From Escherichia sp. E4742 (GTDB taxonomy: Bacteria; Pseudomonadota; Gammaproteobacteria; Enterobacterales; Enterobacteriaceae), in contig NZ_CP040443.1 in the NCBI RefSeq assembly GCF_005843885.1, positions 2,046,001 through 2,110,000 of the forward strand: a stretch of DNA of 64,000 nucleotides. Reading direction: 5' to 3'. Within the stretch, counting starts at the first letter, position 1. Each line of letters begins with the position of its first letter. Below are positions 19,728 to 28,921 of this stretch, in pieces. The notes below the pieces were generated by a model that was not told the origin of the DNA, made no database searches, and saw only the letters and a list, made by a program, of their open reading frames with translations. The position numbers and the translations under genes were made by a program.

Positions 19728-20414
19728 ATGGCAACTCGCATGATGAAAATTATTGGACTTGTTTTTATTTTTCTTATTTCCACATGTGCGCATGCCGGAA
19801 TTATTATTGGTGGCACACGGTTGGTTTACTTAAGTAATAAATCAGACGTTACTGTCTCCGTTTATAACAAAGAAGACAAAATTCCCTATCTTGTCCAGGC
19901 GTGGGTCGACCCCTTTAATAAAGATGATAAAAGTAAAGCCCCGTTTGCTGTTATTCCGCCTGTTTCAAGACTGGAACCCTTACAGGAAAAAGTGTTACGT
20001 ATTATAAAAACGAAAGGTGTTTTACCAGAAGATCGGGAGTCGGTATTCTGGCTGAATGTCAAAAACATTCCTCCTGCAAATAAAAACAAAGATGTTAACG
20101 CGTTAGAGATAGCGATAAAAACACGTATAAAACTATTCTGGCGCCCAGCATCCATAAAAACAATTCCAGAATCTGGCGCGGTTAATGTTAAATGGCATCG
20201 CCAGGCAAATAATCTCATTGTTGAAAATACAAATGCTATCCATATTAATATTATGGAAGTTAATGTCGATGGTAAAGACATTCCACTGAATATGATTCGC
20301 CCCTTTGAAACGCTTACGTTACCTTTGCCCGCACAGGCAAGTGGCAAAAATATGTATTGGCGATTTATTAATGATTATGGCGCTGTGAGCGAAAAAATTA
20401 AGGTCACATTGTGA
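19728..20414 (+). CDS. lpfB: Periplasmic fimbrial chaperone, LpfB-type
   Basis: The 228-residue protein has a signal peptide (IIGLVFIFLISTCAHA, then GIIIGGTRLVY). The mature protein has two immunoglobulin-like domains. The conserved FWLNVKNIPP motif and the G1 donor strand region are typical of PapD/FimC chaperones. It holds pilins in the periplasm until the usher takes them. An alternative start at Met5 (19740) has no ribosome site, so I keep 19728, preceded by TGGAAT. Confidence 0.9.
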   Translation: MATRMMKIIGLVFIFLISTCAHAGIIIGGTRLVYLSNKSDVTVSVYNKEDKIPYLVQAWVDPFNKDDKSKAPFAVIPPVSRLEPLQEKVLRIIKTKGVLPEDRESVFWLNVKNIPPANKNKDVNALEIAIKTRIKLFWRPASIKTIPESGAVNVKWHRQANNLIVENTNAIHINIMEVNVDGKDIPLNMIRPFETLTLPLPAQASGKNMYWRFINDYGAVSEKIKVTL

Positions 20415-20432
20415 TTTATCGGGGGCATTCTT

Positions 20433-22940
20433 ATGGCTAAAACAACTTTTTTTACTCATACAATGTCGGGAGTTTTACTCATCCTTTCCGGACAAGTCAT
20501 AGCTGATGATAATTTTTTTAATCCCGCATTATTGGAAATTGATCATCCAACAGGTGTCGATATCAGCCAGTTTAACCGGGCAAACACGTTGCCCGCTGGT
20601 GTCTACAATGTTGATATTTATATCAATAGCAAAATGTTTGAGCGCCGGGATGTAAAATTTATCCATGACAACGAGGAGCAAGAGCTTTATCCCTGTTTTA
20701 TTTCTCTGAAAGAAACGCTTGCGTCGATGGGGGTAAAAGTTAAAACGCTACCTTCACTTAACGATGCAGATGAAAAATCTTGTGTAAATCCCGTACCTCT
20801 CATTACAGGTTCAACGTGGTTATTTGATGGTCAATTATTACGCCTTAATATCACTATTCCGCAGATTTACCTTGATATGAATACACGTGATTATATTAGC
20901 CCGACTCGCTGGGATGAAGGTATTAATGCGTTGATGGTGAACTATGATTTTTCAGGTAGTCATACATTAAAAGCAGATTACAGTGCGGAGGATAGTAACT
21001 ACCTCAATATACGCAATGGATTGAACATTGGTGCATGGCGACTGCGTAATTACAGTACATTAAACATAACAAATGGCGATGCGGAGTACCACTCAATTAA
21101 TACGTGGTTACAGCGTAATATTCCTTCATTACGTAGCCAAATTATGTTAGGTGATACATGGACTGCAAGCGATATATTTGATAGTACTCAAATTAGAGGT
21201 GTTCGGTTATATACGGATAACGATATGTTACCGGTAAGCCAAAACAGTTTTTCTCCTGTAGTGCACGGCATTGCTAAAACTAATGCTACAGTTATTATCC
21301 GGCAGAATAATTATATTATTTATCAGACTGCTGTCCCGCAGGGCGCTTTTGCAATAACCGATCTCAATACCGTCAGTTCCGGTGGCGATCTCGATATAAC
21401 CATTAAAGAAGAAGATGGTACTGAACAACATTTTACTCAGCCTTATGCTTCTTTAGCTGTTCTTAAGCGTGAAGGGCAAACGGATATTGATTTTAGTATT
21501 GGTGAATTACGCAATGATGAACACCATAAACCGGGTGTAATGCAGGCACAGGTCATCCATGGTTTGTCAAAAGGGATTACCCTGTATAGCGGTGCTCAAC
21601 TTGCTGAAGATTATTCTTCTTTTGCTCTGGGTATCGGTAAAGATTTAGGGCGTTTTGGTGCAGTATCTCTTGATGTAACACATGCACAAGCGCAGTTCGA
21701 CGATGCCGAAAATGAAACCGGACAATCATACCGATTTCTTTATTCTAAATTCTTTAATGATACCGATACGAGCATCCGTCTTGTTGGTTACCGTTATTCT
21801 ACAGAAGGTTATTACACTCTGGATGAATGGTCTTCGAGATATAATAATCAGGATGATTTTTGGCAAACAGGAAACAGACGTAGTCGAGTTGAAGGTACAT
21901 TAACGCAATCCTTTGAACAAGGATACGGAAATGTTTATTTGACATTGAGTCGTCAGGAATATTGGCATACGAATAATATTGAACGTTTAATTCAATTTGG
22001 TTATAGCAACAGCTGGAATAGCATATCATGGAATATGTCATGGAGTTACTCTGATATGTCTTCCAGTCGATATGGAAGCAATAATACTAAGGATAATGAC
22101 AACGAACAAATTTATATGTTGTCGCTTTCTGTTCCTTTATCGGGTTGGCTAAATAATTCATTTGCGACGTATTCAGTTACCCAAAATGATTATTCCAATA
22201 GCTCCCATCAGGTTGGCTTGAGTGGCACTATGCTGGAAAGAAACAATCTCTCCTATAATTTGACGCAATCATACACCAGTGATGATGACACTGCAGGTGG
22301 CAGTCTTGCGCTGACCTATGATGGAACGTATGGCTCAGTCAATAGCAGTTATAATTATGACCGTAATGTACAGCGTTTAAATTATGGTGCCAGGGGGGGA
22401 ATATTGGCACATAGCGAAGGTATTACTTTTAGCCAGGAACTTGGGGACACCGTTGCTCTTATTAAGGTACCTGGCGCGTCTGGTCTTGATGTTGAAAATA
22501 CCACAGGCGTGGCAACTGACTGGCGTGGGTTTACCGTCAAAACACAACTTAGTCCCTACAGTGAAAACCGTATTGCTATTAGCAATAGTTATTTTTTGAA
22601 TGAAAATGTCGAGTTGGATAACTCTGTAGTAAATATTGTACCAACACGTGGTGCAGTGGTAAAAGCTGAATTTTTAACGCATATCGGCTCAAGAGTATTT
22701 TTTACTCTTTTACAAGATAATGGCAAACCAGTCCCTTTTGGTGCAATGGCTTCAGTTGACAGTGGTTCGGTAGGTATTGTGGGTGATAACGGTGAACTCT
22801 ATCTTTCTGGTTTATCTGAGCAGGGAAAAATAAAAATAGTATGGGGAGACAGTGCAGCTAAAAACTGTACGGTTGACTATATAGTAAATGAATCAGAAGG
22901 TGATGCAGGATTAATTCAACAGGATGCTATATGTCATTAA
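20433..22940 (+). CDS. lpfC: Outer-membrane fimbrial usher, LpfC-type
   Basis: This 835-residue PapC/FimD-family usher has a signal peptide (VLLILSGQVIADD) and an N-terminal chaperone-binding domain starting FFNPALLEI. A 24-strand beta barrel with plug follows, and then C-terminal domains with paired cysteines (AAKNCTVDY and DAICH). It is of normal length and intact. It lies 18 bp after the chaperone gene and overlaps the next gene by 10 bp. Codon use is AT-rich, unlike the flanking core genes. Confidence 0.92.
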   Translation: MAKTTFFTHTMSGVLLILSGQVIADDNFFNPALLEIDHPTGVDISQFNRANTLPAGVYNVDIYINSKMFERRDVKFIHDNEEQELYPCFISLKETLASMGVKVKTLPSLNDADEKSCVNPVPLITGSTWLFDGQLLRLNITIPQIYLDMNTRDYISPTRWDEGINALMVNYDFSGSHTLKADYSAEDSNYLNIRNGLNIGAWRLRNYSTLNITNGDAEYHSINTWLQRNIPSLRSQIMLGDTWTASDIFDSTQIRGVRLYTDNDMLPVSQNSFSPVVHGIAKTNATVIIRQNNYIIYQTAVPQGAFAITDLNTVSSGGDLDITIKEEDGTEQHFTQPYASLAVLKREGQTDIDFSIGELRNDEHHKPGVMQAQVIHGLSKGITLYSGAQLAEDYSSFALGIGKDLGRFGAVSLDVTHAQAQFDDAENETGQSYRFLYSKFFNDTDTSIRLVGYRYSTEGYYTLDEWSSRYNNQDDFWQTGNRRSRVEGTLTQSFEQGYGNVYLTLSRQEYWHTNNIERLIQFGYSNSWNSISWNMSWSYSDMSSSRYGSNNTKDNDNEQIYMLSLSVPLSGWLNNSFATYSVTQNDYSNSSHQVGLSGTMLERNNLSYNLTQSYTSDDDTAGGSLALTYDGTYGSVNSSYNYDRNVQRLNYGARGGILAHSEGITFSQELGDTVALIKVPGASGLDVENTTGVATDWRGFTVKTQLSPYSENRIAISNSYFLNENVELDNSVVNIVPTRGAVVKAEFLTHIGSRVFFTLLQDNGKPVPFGAMASVDSGSVGIVGDNGELYLSGLSEQGKIKIVWGDSAAKNCTVDYIVNESEGDAGLIQQDAICH

Positions 22941-24022
22941 AAGAATATTATATAAAATATATTGTTATATGGGTGATCGGAACGATTGTTGCCTTGACAT
23001 GTCTCGACGTATCGGCGGCTCCGAATGGTATTTGTACGGCTGATGGTGGTACTCATACCACTAGATTAAGGTTCCCAAATTATCAGATAGTTGGGTTTCA
23101 AAATGCCACGGGTGAAATTTTTGAAAAAGACGTCAATAACAATGATTCCTTTATGGGGCATTGTCATTGTGATACAGGAACAGTGGGGAAATTTGAAAGT
23201 GTTTATTATACCGCTGAAATAAATAATGCTCTGCTTCCAGCGGGAGCTCACTCAGGTCTTAATTATTATAACTTAAATAGCTACCTTGATGTTGGGATCT
23301 CTTTTTATGTCCTTAATAAAGGATATCACAATGCTCCATTCGAATATGTAGAAAATGATGCTGGTGATGGTGCTGAAATAGATTATTTATGTAATCGTGT
23401 AGAACCATTGAATATAATAAGCGGCACAGATTCAAAAATTTATTTTTACGTTAAAAAACCTTTTGTTGGCAAGACAATTATCCCCGACACCTTGATAGCC
23501 AGATTGTTTGGAACTATTAGCCGGGATACACCTGTTGATTATTCTCAACCGATTGTCAATGTATATATATCCGGTGATATAACTGCACCACAAACATGTG
23601 AGATAAACTCTGATCAGGTCATTATATTTGATTTTAAGAAAATCCCTGCCTCTGAGTTTTCTTCTACAGCAGGCTCATCACTACGCAACAGAAAAATCAC
23701 GATGAATGCTGATATAAAATGTACTGGTGGAGTCTATTCATGGAACCAAATCAATGTTTTATTGAATGCTAATGCCGTAGGTTCCGATACATCAATGATT
23801 CAGACAACAAATCCAGATGTTGCCATCAAAGTGTATGATAAATACGATCAAGAAGTAGACGTGCATGGCGGTGTTATGGAACCTGACTTTACTGCTTCAT
23901 CTTTTGGCGAAAAAGAAGGTCATCTTTTATTTTCAAGCGCACCTGCCAGCGCCACAGGTACAAGACCACAACCAACGCCATTCAGTGCAACGGCTACGCT
24001 AACCTTTGAATTTTCAAATTAA
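22931..24022 (+). CDS. lpfD: Fimbrial tip adhesin / minor subunit, LpfD-type
   Basis: The 363-residue secreted protein has a long signal peptide (IVIWVIGTIVALTCLDVSA, then APNG). There is a receptor-binding-like N-terminal domain with cysteines (ICTADGG, HCHCDTG, LCNRVE). A C-terminal pilin domain starts near CEINSDQVIIFDF and ends in the beta strand SATATLTFEFSN. This two-domain layout fits a tip adhesin. It overlaps the usher gene by 10 bp. Receptor is unknown from sequence. Confidence 0.82.
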   Translation: MSLKEYYIKYIVIWVIGTIVALTCLDVSAAPNGICTADGGTHTTRLRFPNYQIVGFQNATGEIFEKDVNNNDSFMGHCHCDTGTVGKFESVYYTAEINNALLPAGAHSGLNYYNLNSYLDVGISFYVLNKGYHNAPFEYVENDAGDGAEIDYLCNRVEPLNIISGTDSKIYFYVKKPFVGKTIIPDTLIARLFGTISRDTPVDYSQPIVNVYISGDITAPQTCEINSDQVIIFDFKKIPASEFSSTAGSSLRNRKITMNADIKCTGGVYSWNQINVLLNANAVGSDTSMIQTTNPDVAIKVYDKYDQEVDVHGGVMEPDFTASSFGEKEGHLLFSSAPASATGTRPQPTPFSATATLTFEFSN

Positions 24023-24029
24023 TTTCACA

Positions 24030-24058
24030 GACAACGATTGTTGATGACAGTCGTTGTC
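24030..24058 (+). terminator. Hairpin after the fimbrial operon
   Basis: GACAACGA (24030-24037) pairs with TCGTTGTC (24051-24058), 8 bp after the adhesin stop. No proper T-run follows, so terminator function is uncertain. Confidence 0.45.
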
Positions 24059-24141
24059 ATATTTGCTCAATGATTCTGCTTTTGATGATTAAGTCATCAT
24101 AAAAAAGACAATATAAATCAATAAGTAAAAAGATAATCCCG

Positions 24142-24205
24142 CTTGTCATAAAACTGTCATATTCCTTACATATAACTGTCACCTGTTTGTTTTATTTTGC
24201 TTCTC
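24142..24205 (+). promoter_or_regulatory. pstS promoter with two Pho boxes
   Basis: Two 18-19 bp PhoB boxes lie in tandem: CTTGTCATAAAACTGTCAT (24142-24160) and CTTACATATAACTGTCACC (24165-24183). A -10-like TATTTTGCT follows near 24195. PhoB-phosphate would activate pstSCAB-phoU at low phosphate. The first half-site reads TTGTCAT where CTGTCAT is consensus. The insertion boundary falls at about this point. Confidence 0.88.
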
Positions 24206-24248
24206 GTAGCCAACAAACAATGCTTTATGAATCCTCCCAGGAGACATT

Positions 24249-25289
24249 ATGAAAGTTATGCGTACCACCGTCGCAATTGTTGTCGCCGCGACCTTATCGA
24301 TGAGTGCTTTCTCTGTGTTTGCAGAAGCAAGCCTGACAGGTGCAGGTGCAACCTTCCCTGCGCCGGTGTATGCCAAATGGGCTGACACTTACCAGAAAGA
24401 AACCGGTAATAAAGTTAACTACCAGGGTATCGGTTCTTCCGGTGGCGTAAAACAGATTATCGCCAATACCGTTGATTTCGGTGCTTCAGACGCGCCGCTG
24501 TCTGACGAAAAACTGGCTCAGGAAGGTCTGTTCCAGTTCCCGACCGTGATTGGCGGCGTGGTGCTGGCGGTTAACATTCCGGGGCTGAAGTCTGGCGAAC
24601 TGGTGCTGGATGGTAAAACGCTCGGCGACATCTACCTGGGCAAAATCAAGAAGTGGGATGACGAAGCCATCGCCAAACTGAATCCGGGGCTGAAACTGCC
24701 TTCACAGAACATTGCCGTAGTGCGCCGCGCAGATGGCTCCGGTACTTCCTTCGTCTTCACCAGTTACCTGGCGAAAGTGAACGAAGAGTGGAAAAACAAC
24801 GTCGGCACTGGCTCTACCGTAAAATGGCCGATCGGTCTGGGTGGTAAAGGTAACGACGGTATTGCTGCGTTCGTTCAGCGTCTGCCGGGGGCAATTGGTT
24901 ACGTTGAATATGCGTATGCCAAGCAAAATAACCTCGCTTATACCAAACTTATTTCAGCGGACGGTAAACCTGTTGCACCGACCGAAGAAAACTTCGCTAA
25001 CGCTGCAAAAGGCGCAGACTGGAGCAAAACATTCGCTCAGGATCTGACTAACCAGAAAGGCGAAGATGCGTGGCCTATCACCTCTACCACGTTCATTCTG
25101 ATCCACAAAGATCAGAAGAAACCAGAACAAGGCACAGAAGTGCTGAAATTCTTCGACTGGGCGTACAAAACCGGGGCTAAACAGGCGAACGACCTGGATT
25201 ACGCCAGCCTGCCGGATAGCGTAGTTGAACAGGTTCGCGCTGCGTGGAAGACCAATATTAAAGACAGTAGCGGTAAGCCGCTGTACTAA
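24249..25289 (+). CDS. pstS: PstS, periplasmic phosphate-binding protein
   Basis: The 346-residue precursor has a 25-residue signal peptide ending SVFA before EASLTGAGATFPAP, the exact mature start of E. coli PstS. Phosphate-contacting loops such as GSGTSFVF are present. It delivers phosphate to the PstCAB transporter. The ribosome site is CCCAGGAG. A REP element follows, which usually protects abundant mRNA 3' ends and fits the high pstS level. Confidence 0.99.
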   Translation: MKVMRTTVAIVVAATLSMSAFSVFAEASLTGAGATFPAPVYAKWADTYQKETGNKVNYQGIGSSGGVKQIIANTVDFGASDAPLSDEKLAQEGLFQFPTVIGGVVLAVNIPGLKSGELVLDGKTLGDIYLGKIKKWDDEAIAKLNPGLKLPSQNIAVVRRADGSGTSFVFTSYLAKVNEEWKNNVGTGSTVKWPIGLGGKGNDGIAAFVQRLPGAIGYVEYAYAKQNNLAYTKLISADGKPVAPTEENFANAAKGADWSKTFAQDLTNQKGEDAWPITSTTFILIHKDQKKPEQGTEVLKFFDWAYKTGAKQANDLDYASLPDSVVEQVRAAWKTNIKDSSGKPLY

Positions 25290-25300
25290 TAAAACTCCAG

Positions 25301-25331
25301 GCCGGGTACGGTGTTTTACGCCGCATCCGGC
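25301..25331. repeat. REP element between pstS and pstC
   Basis: GCCGGGTACGG and CCGCATCCGGC arms form the usual imperfect REP palindrome with a short centre. REPs here are known to cause strong differential expression of pstS over pstC. Confidence 0.8.
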
Positions 25332-25375
25332 ATTACAAAATGACTTTGTAAACGCGTTTAACTGAAGAGTAACTT

Positions 25376-26335
25376 ATGGCTGCAACCAAGCCTGCTTTTA
25401 ACCCACCGGGTAAAAAGGGCGACATAATTTTCAGCGTGCTGGTAAAACTGGCGGCGCTGATTGTGCTATTGATGTTGGGTGGCATTATTGTCTCTCTGAT
25501 CATCTCCTCCTGGCCGAGCATTCAGAAATTTGGTCTGGCTTTCCTGTGGACCAAAGAGTGGGATGCACCGAACGATATCTACGGGGCGCTGGTACCGATC
25601 TACGGTACGTTGGTGACTTCGTTTATCGCGCTGCTGATCGCCGTCCCGGTGAGTTTCGGTATCGCCCTGTTCCTGACCGAGCTTGCGCCTGGCTGGCTGA
25701 AGCGCCCGCTGGGTATCGCCATTGAGCTGCTGGCAGCCATTCCAAGTATCGTTTACGGCATGTGGGGCCTGTTTATCTTTGCGCCGCTGTTCGCCGTTTA
25801 CTTCCAGGAGCCGGTCGGCAATATCATGTCGAATATCCCGATTGTCGGCGCGCTGTTCTCTGGCCCGGCATTTGGTATCGGTATCCTCGCGGCAGGCGTG
25901 ATCCTCGCCATCATGATCATTCCTTACATTGCGGCGGTAATGCGCGATGTGTTCGAGCAAACCCCGGTGATGATGAAAGAGTCAGCCTACGGTATCGGCT
26001 GCACCACCTGGGAAGTTATCTGGCGTATCGTTCTTCCGTTCACCAAAAATGGGGTTATCGGCGGCATTATGCTGGGGCTGGGGCGCGCGCTCGGTGAAAC
26101 CATGGCGGTGACCTTTATCATCGGTAACACCTACCAGCTCGACAGCGCCTCGCTGTACATGCCGGGCAACAGTATCACCTCTGCGCTGGCCAACGAATTT
26201 GCCGAAGCGGAATCCGGTCTGCACGTTGCTGCACTGATGGAACTGGGCCTGATCCTGTTTGTGATTACCTTCATCGTCCTCGCCGCATCGAAGTTTATGA
26301 TTATGCGCCTGGCTAAAAATGAGGGGACACGCTAA
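25376..26335 (+). CDS. pstC: PstC, phosphate ABC transporter permease
   Basis: The 319-residue inner-membrane permease has six predicted helices (for example LAALIVLLMLGGIIVSLII). The ABC-contact EAA loop is near EQTPVMMKESAYGIGCTTWE. It pairs with PstA to form the channel. Its stop and the pstA start share one base (TAATG), indicating coupled translation and equal amounts. Confidence 0.98.
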   Translation: MAATKPAFNPPGKKGDIIFSVLVKLAALIVLLMLGGIIVSLIISSWPSIQKFGLAFLWTKEWDAPNDIYGALVPIYGTLVTSFIALLIAVPVSFGIALFLTELAPGWLKRPLGIAIELLAAIPSIVYGMWGLFIFAPLFAVYFQEPVGNIMSNIPIVGALFSGPAFGIGILAAGVILAIMIIPYIAAVMRDVFEQTPVMMKESAYGIGCTTWEVIWRIVLPFTKNGVIGGIMLGLGRALGETMAVTFIIGNTYQLDSASLYMPGNSITSALANEFAEAESGLHVAALMELGLILFVITFIVLAASKFMIMRLAKNEGTR

Positions 26336-27225
26336 TGGCTATGGTTGAAATGCAAACCACTGCGGCGCTGGCAGAATCTCGCCGCAAAATGCAGGCGCGT
26401 CGCCGCCTCAAAAACCGTATTGCACTGACGCTCTCGATGGCGACGATGGCCTTCGGTCTGTTCTGGCTGATCTGGATTTTAATGTCCACCATCACTCGCG
26501 GTATTGACGGTATGTCGCTGGCGCTGTTCACCGAAATGACGCCGCCGCCAAATACTGAAGGCGGTGGTCTGGCGAACGCCCTGGCGGGTAGCGGCCTGTT
26601 AATTTTGTGGGCCACGGTATTCGGTACGCCGCTGGGTATCATGGCGGGGATTTATCTGGCGGAATATGGTCGTAAATCCTGGCTGGCAGAAGTTATTCGC
26701 TTCATTAACGACATCCTGCTCTCCGCGCCGTCGATTGTGGTTGGTCTGTTTGTTTACACCATCGTGGTGGCGCAGATGGAGCACTTCTCCGGTTGGGCGG
26801 GCGTGATTGCCCTTGCGCTGTTGCAGGTGCCGATTGTTATCCGTACCACCGAGAACATGCTGAAACTGGTGCCAGACAGCCTTCGTGAGGCGGCTTATGC
26901 GCTGGGTACGCCGAAGTGGAAGATGATCTCCGCGATTACGCTGAAAGCGTCGGTATCCGGGATCATGACCGGTATCCTGTTGGCGATTGCCCGTATTGCC
27001 GGTGAAACCGCACCGCTGCTGTTTACCGCGCTCTCCAACCAGTTCTGGAGCACGGACATGATGCAGCCGATCGCCAACCTGCCGGTGACGATCTTTAAGT
27101 TTGCGATGAGTCCGTTTGCGGAATGGCAGCAATTGGCCTGGGCCGGGGTGTTGATCATTACCCTGTGCGTCCTGCTGCTGAACATTCTGGCGCGCGTTGT
27201 TTTTGCGAAGAATAAACACGGTTAA
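26335..27225 (+). CDS. pstA: PstA, phosphate ABC transporter permease
   Basis: The 296-residue permease has six membrane helices and the EAA-loop equivalent LREAAYALGTPKWKMISAI that contacts PstB. The N-terminus is cytoplasmic and basic (RRKMQARRRLKNR). It overlaps pstC by one base. A REP element separates it from pstB. Confidence 0.98.
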   Translation: MAMVEMQTTAALAESRRKMQARRRLKNRIALTLSMATMAFGLFWLIWILMSTITRGIDGMSLALFTEMTPPPNTEGGGLANALAGSGLLILWATVFGTPLGIMAGIYLAEYGRKSWLAEVIRFINDILLSAPSIVVGLFVYTIVVAQMEHFSGWAGVIALALLQVPIVIRTTENMLKLVPDSLREAAYALGTPKWKMISAITLKASVSGIMTGILLAIARIAGETAPLLFTALSNQFWSTDMMQPIANLPVTIFKFAMSPFAEWQQLAWAGVLIITLCVLLLNILARVVFAKNKHG

Positions 27226-27231
27226 CACTTT

Positions 27232-27297
27232 GCCGGATGCGGCGTGAGCGCCTTATCCGGCCTACGGTAAGCCTGATTAGCGAAGTGCATCAGGCAC
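27232..27297. repeat. REP/BIME between pstA and pstB
   Basis: GCCGGATGCGGCGTGAGCGC with CTTATCCGGCCTAC (27232-27265) is a classic REP palindrome. GCCTGATTAG...GCATCAGGC (27271-27295) is a second inverted unit. This is the second REP within the pst operon. Confidence 0.85.
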
Positions 27298-27315
27298 GAT
27301 GAGGAAAAGATTGCA

Positions 27316-28089
27316 ATGAGTATGGTTGAAACTGCCCCGAGTAAAATTCAGGTTCGTAATTTGAACTTCTACTACGGCAAATTCCATGCCCTGAAAAACA
27401 TCAACCTGGATATCGCTAAAAACCAGGTTACGGCGTTTATCGGGCCGTCCGGCTGCGGTAAATCGACGCTGCTGCGTACCTTCAACAAAATGTTTGAACT
27501 GTATCCGGATCAGCGTGCGGAAGGTGAAATTCTGCTCGATGGCGACAACATCCTGACTAACACTCAGGATATCGCCCTGCTTCGTGCGAAAGTGGGCATG
27601 GTGTTCCAGAAACCGACGCCGTTCCCGATGTCCATCTACGATAATATCGCCTTTGGTGTCCGTCTGTTTGAGAAGCTCTCTCGTGCCGACATGGACGAGC
27701 GCGTACAGTGGGCACTGACCAAGGCCGCATTGTGGAACGAAACCAAAGATAAATTGCACCAGAGTGGTTACTCTCTCTCTGGTGGTCAGCAACAGCGTCT
27801 GTGCATTGCACGTGGTATCGCCATTCGCCCGGAAGTGCTGCTGCTCGACGAACCGTGTTCGGCGCTCGACCCCATCTCCACCGGGCGTATTGAAGAGCTG
27901 ATCACCGAACTGAAGCAGGATTACACCGTGGTGATCGTCACCCACAACATGCAGCAGGCGGCGCGTTGTTCCGACCACACGGCATTTATGTATATGGGCG
28001 AATTGATTGAGTTCAGCAACACGGACGATCTGTTCACCAAGCCAGCGAAGAAACAAACAGAAGACTACATCACCGGTCGTTACGGTTGA
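27316..28089 (+). CDS. pstB: PstB, phosphate ABC transporter ATPase
   Basis: The 257-residue ATP-binding subunit has Walker A GPSGCGKST at residues 43-51, the ABC signature LSGGQQQR at 154-161 and Walker B LLLDEP at 175-180, followed by the switch histidine in VTHNMQQA. It powers PstCA and also signals phosphate status to PhoR with PhoU. Length is standard. Confidence 0.99.
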   Translation: MSMVETAPSKIQVRNLNFYYGKFHALKNINLDIAKNQVTAFIGPSGCGKSTLLRTFNKMFELYPDQRAEGEILLDGDNILTNTQDIALLRAKVGMVFQKPTPFPMSIYDNIAFGVRLFEKLSRADMDERVQWALTKAALWNETKDKLHQSGYSLSGGQQQRLCIARGIAIRPEVLLLDEPCSALDPISTGRIEELITELKQDYTVVIVTHNMQQAARCSDHTAFMYMGELIEFSNTDDLFTKPAKKQTEDYITGRYG

Positions 28090-28103
28090 TTCAGGAGTGC
28101 GTT

Positions 28104-28829
28104 ATGGACAGTCTCAATCTTAATAAACATATTTCCGGCCAGTTCAACGCTGAACTGGAAAGCATCCGCACGCAGGTGATGACCATGGGCGGTATGGTGG
28201 AGCAACAGCTTACTGATGCCATCACCGCTATGCACAACCAGGACAGCGATCTGGCGAAGCGCGTGATCGAAGGCGACAAAAACGTCAACATGATGGAAGT
28301 CGCGATCGATGAAGCCTGCGTGCGCATTATCGCTAAACGTCAGCCGACGGCGAGCGATCTGCGTCTGGTGATGGTGATCAGCAAAACCATTTCCGAGCTG
28401 GAGCGTATTGGCGACGTGGCGGATAAAATCTGTCGCACTGCACTGGAGAAATTCTCCCAGCAGCATCAACCGTTGCTGGTAAGTCTGGAGTCTCTGGGGC
28501 GTCACACAATCCAGATGCTGCATGACGTGCTGGACGCGTTTGCGCGCATGGATATTGACGAAGCGGTGCGTATTTATCGTGAAGATAAAAAAGTCGATCA
28601 GGAGTACGAAGGTATCGTGCGCCAGCTGATGACTTACATGATGGAAGATTCGCGCACGATTCCGAGCGTACTTACCGCGCTGTTCTGTGCGCGTTCAATC
28701 GAACGTATCGGTGACCGTTGTCAGAATATCTGTGAATACATCTTCTACTACGTGAAAGGGCAGGATTTCCGTCACGTCGGCGGCGATGAGCTGGATAAAC
28801 TGCTGGCAGAAAAAGATCCGAAAGCGTAA
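28104..28829 (+). CDS. phoU: PhoU, phosphate signalling protein
   Basis: The 241-residue protein has two repeated three-helix bundles with metal-binding E/DxxxD motifs (ERIGDVADK and ERIGDRCQN). It is a negative regulator linking PstSCAB to PhoR/PhoB. Start chosen at 28104 (ATGGACAGTCTC, preceded by CAGGAG). An upstream in-frame codon would add six residues with no ribosome site. In K-12 the bgl operon follows; here the next gene is yieH. Confidence 0.98.
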   Translation: MDSLNLNKHISGQFNAELESIRTQVMTMGGMVEQQLTDAITAMHNQDSDLAKRVIEGDKNVNMMEVAIDEACVRIIAKRQPTASDLRLVMVISKTISELERIGDVADKICRTALEKFSQQHQPLLVSLESLGRHTIQMLHDVLDAFARMDIDEAVRIYREDKKVDQEYEGIVRQLMTYMMEDSRTIPSVLTALFCARSIERIGDRCQNICEYIFYYVKGQDFRHVGGDELDKLLAEKDPKA

Positions 28830-28837
28830 CGCCAAGC

Positions 28838-28870
28838 GTAGGCCGGATAAGGCATTTATCCGCATCCGGC
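28838..28870. repeat. REP element after phoU
   Basis: The REP palindrome TAGGCCGGATAAGG / TTATCCGCATCCGGC lies in the short phoU-yieH spacer between convergent genes. It is the third REP in or after the pst operon. Confidence 0.85.
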
Positions 28871-28921
28871 AATCTGCGAGTACATAATTTGACCGGTGAG
28901 ATATATCACCGGTCTCTTTAT

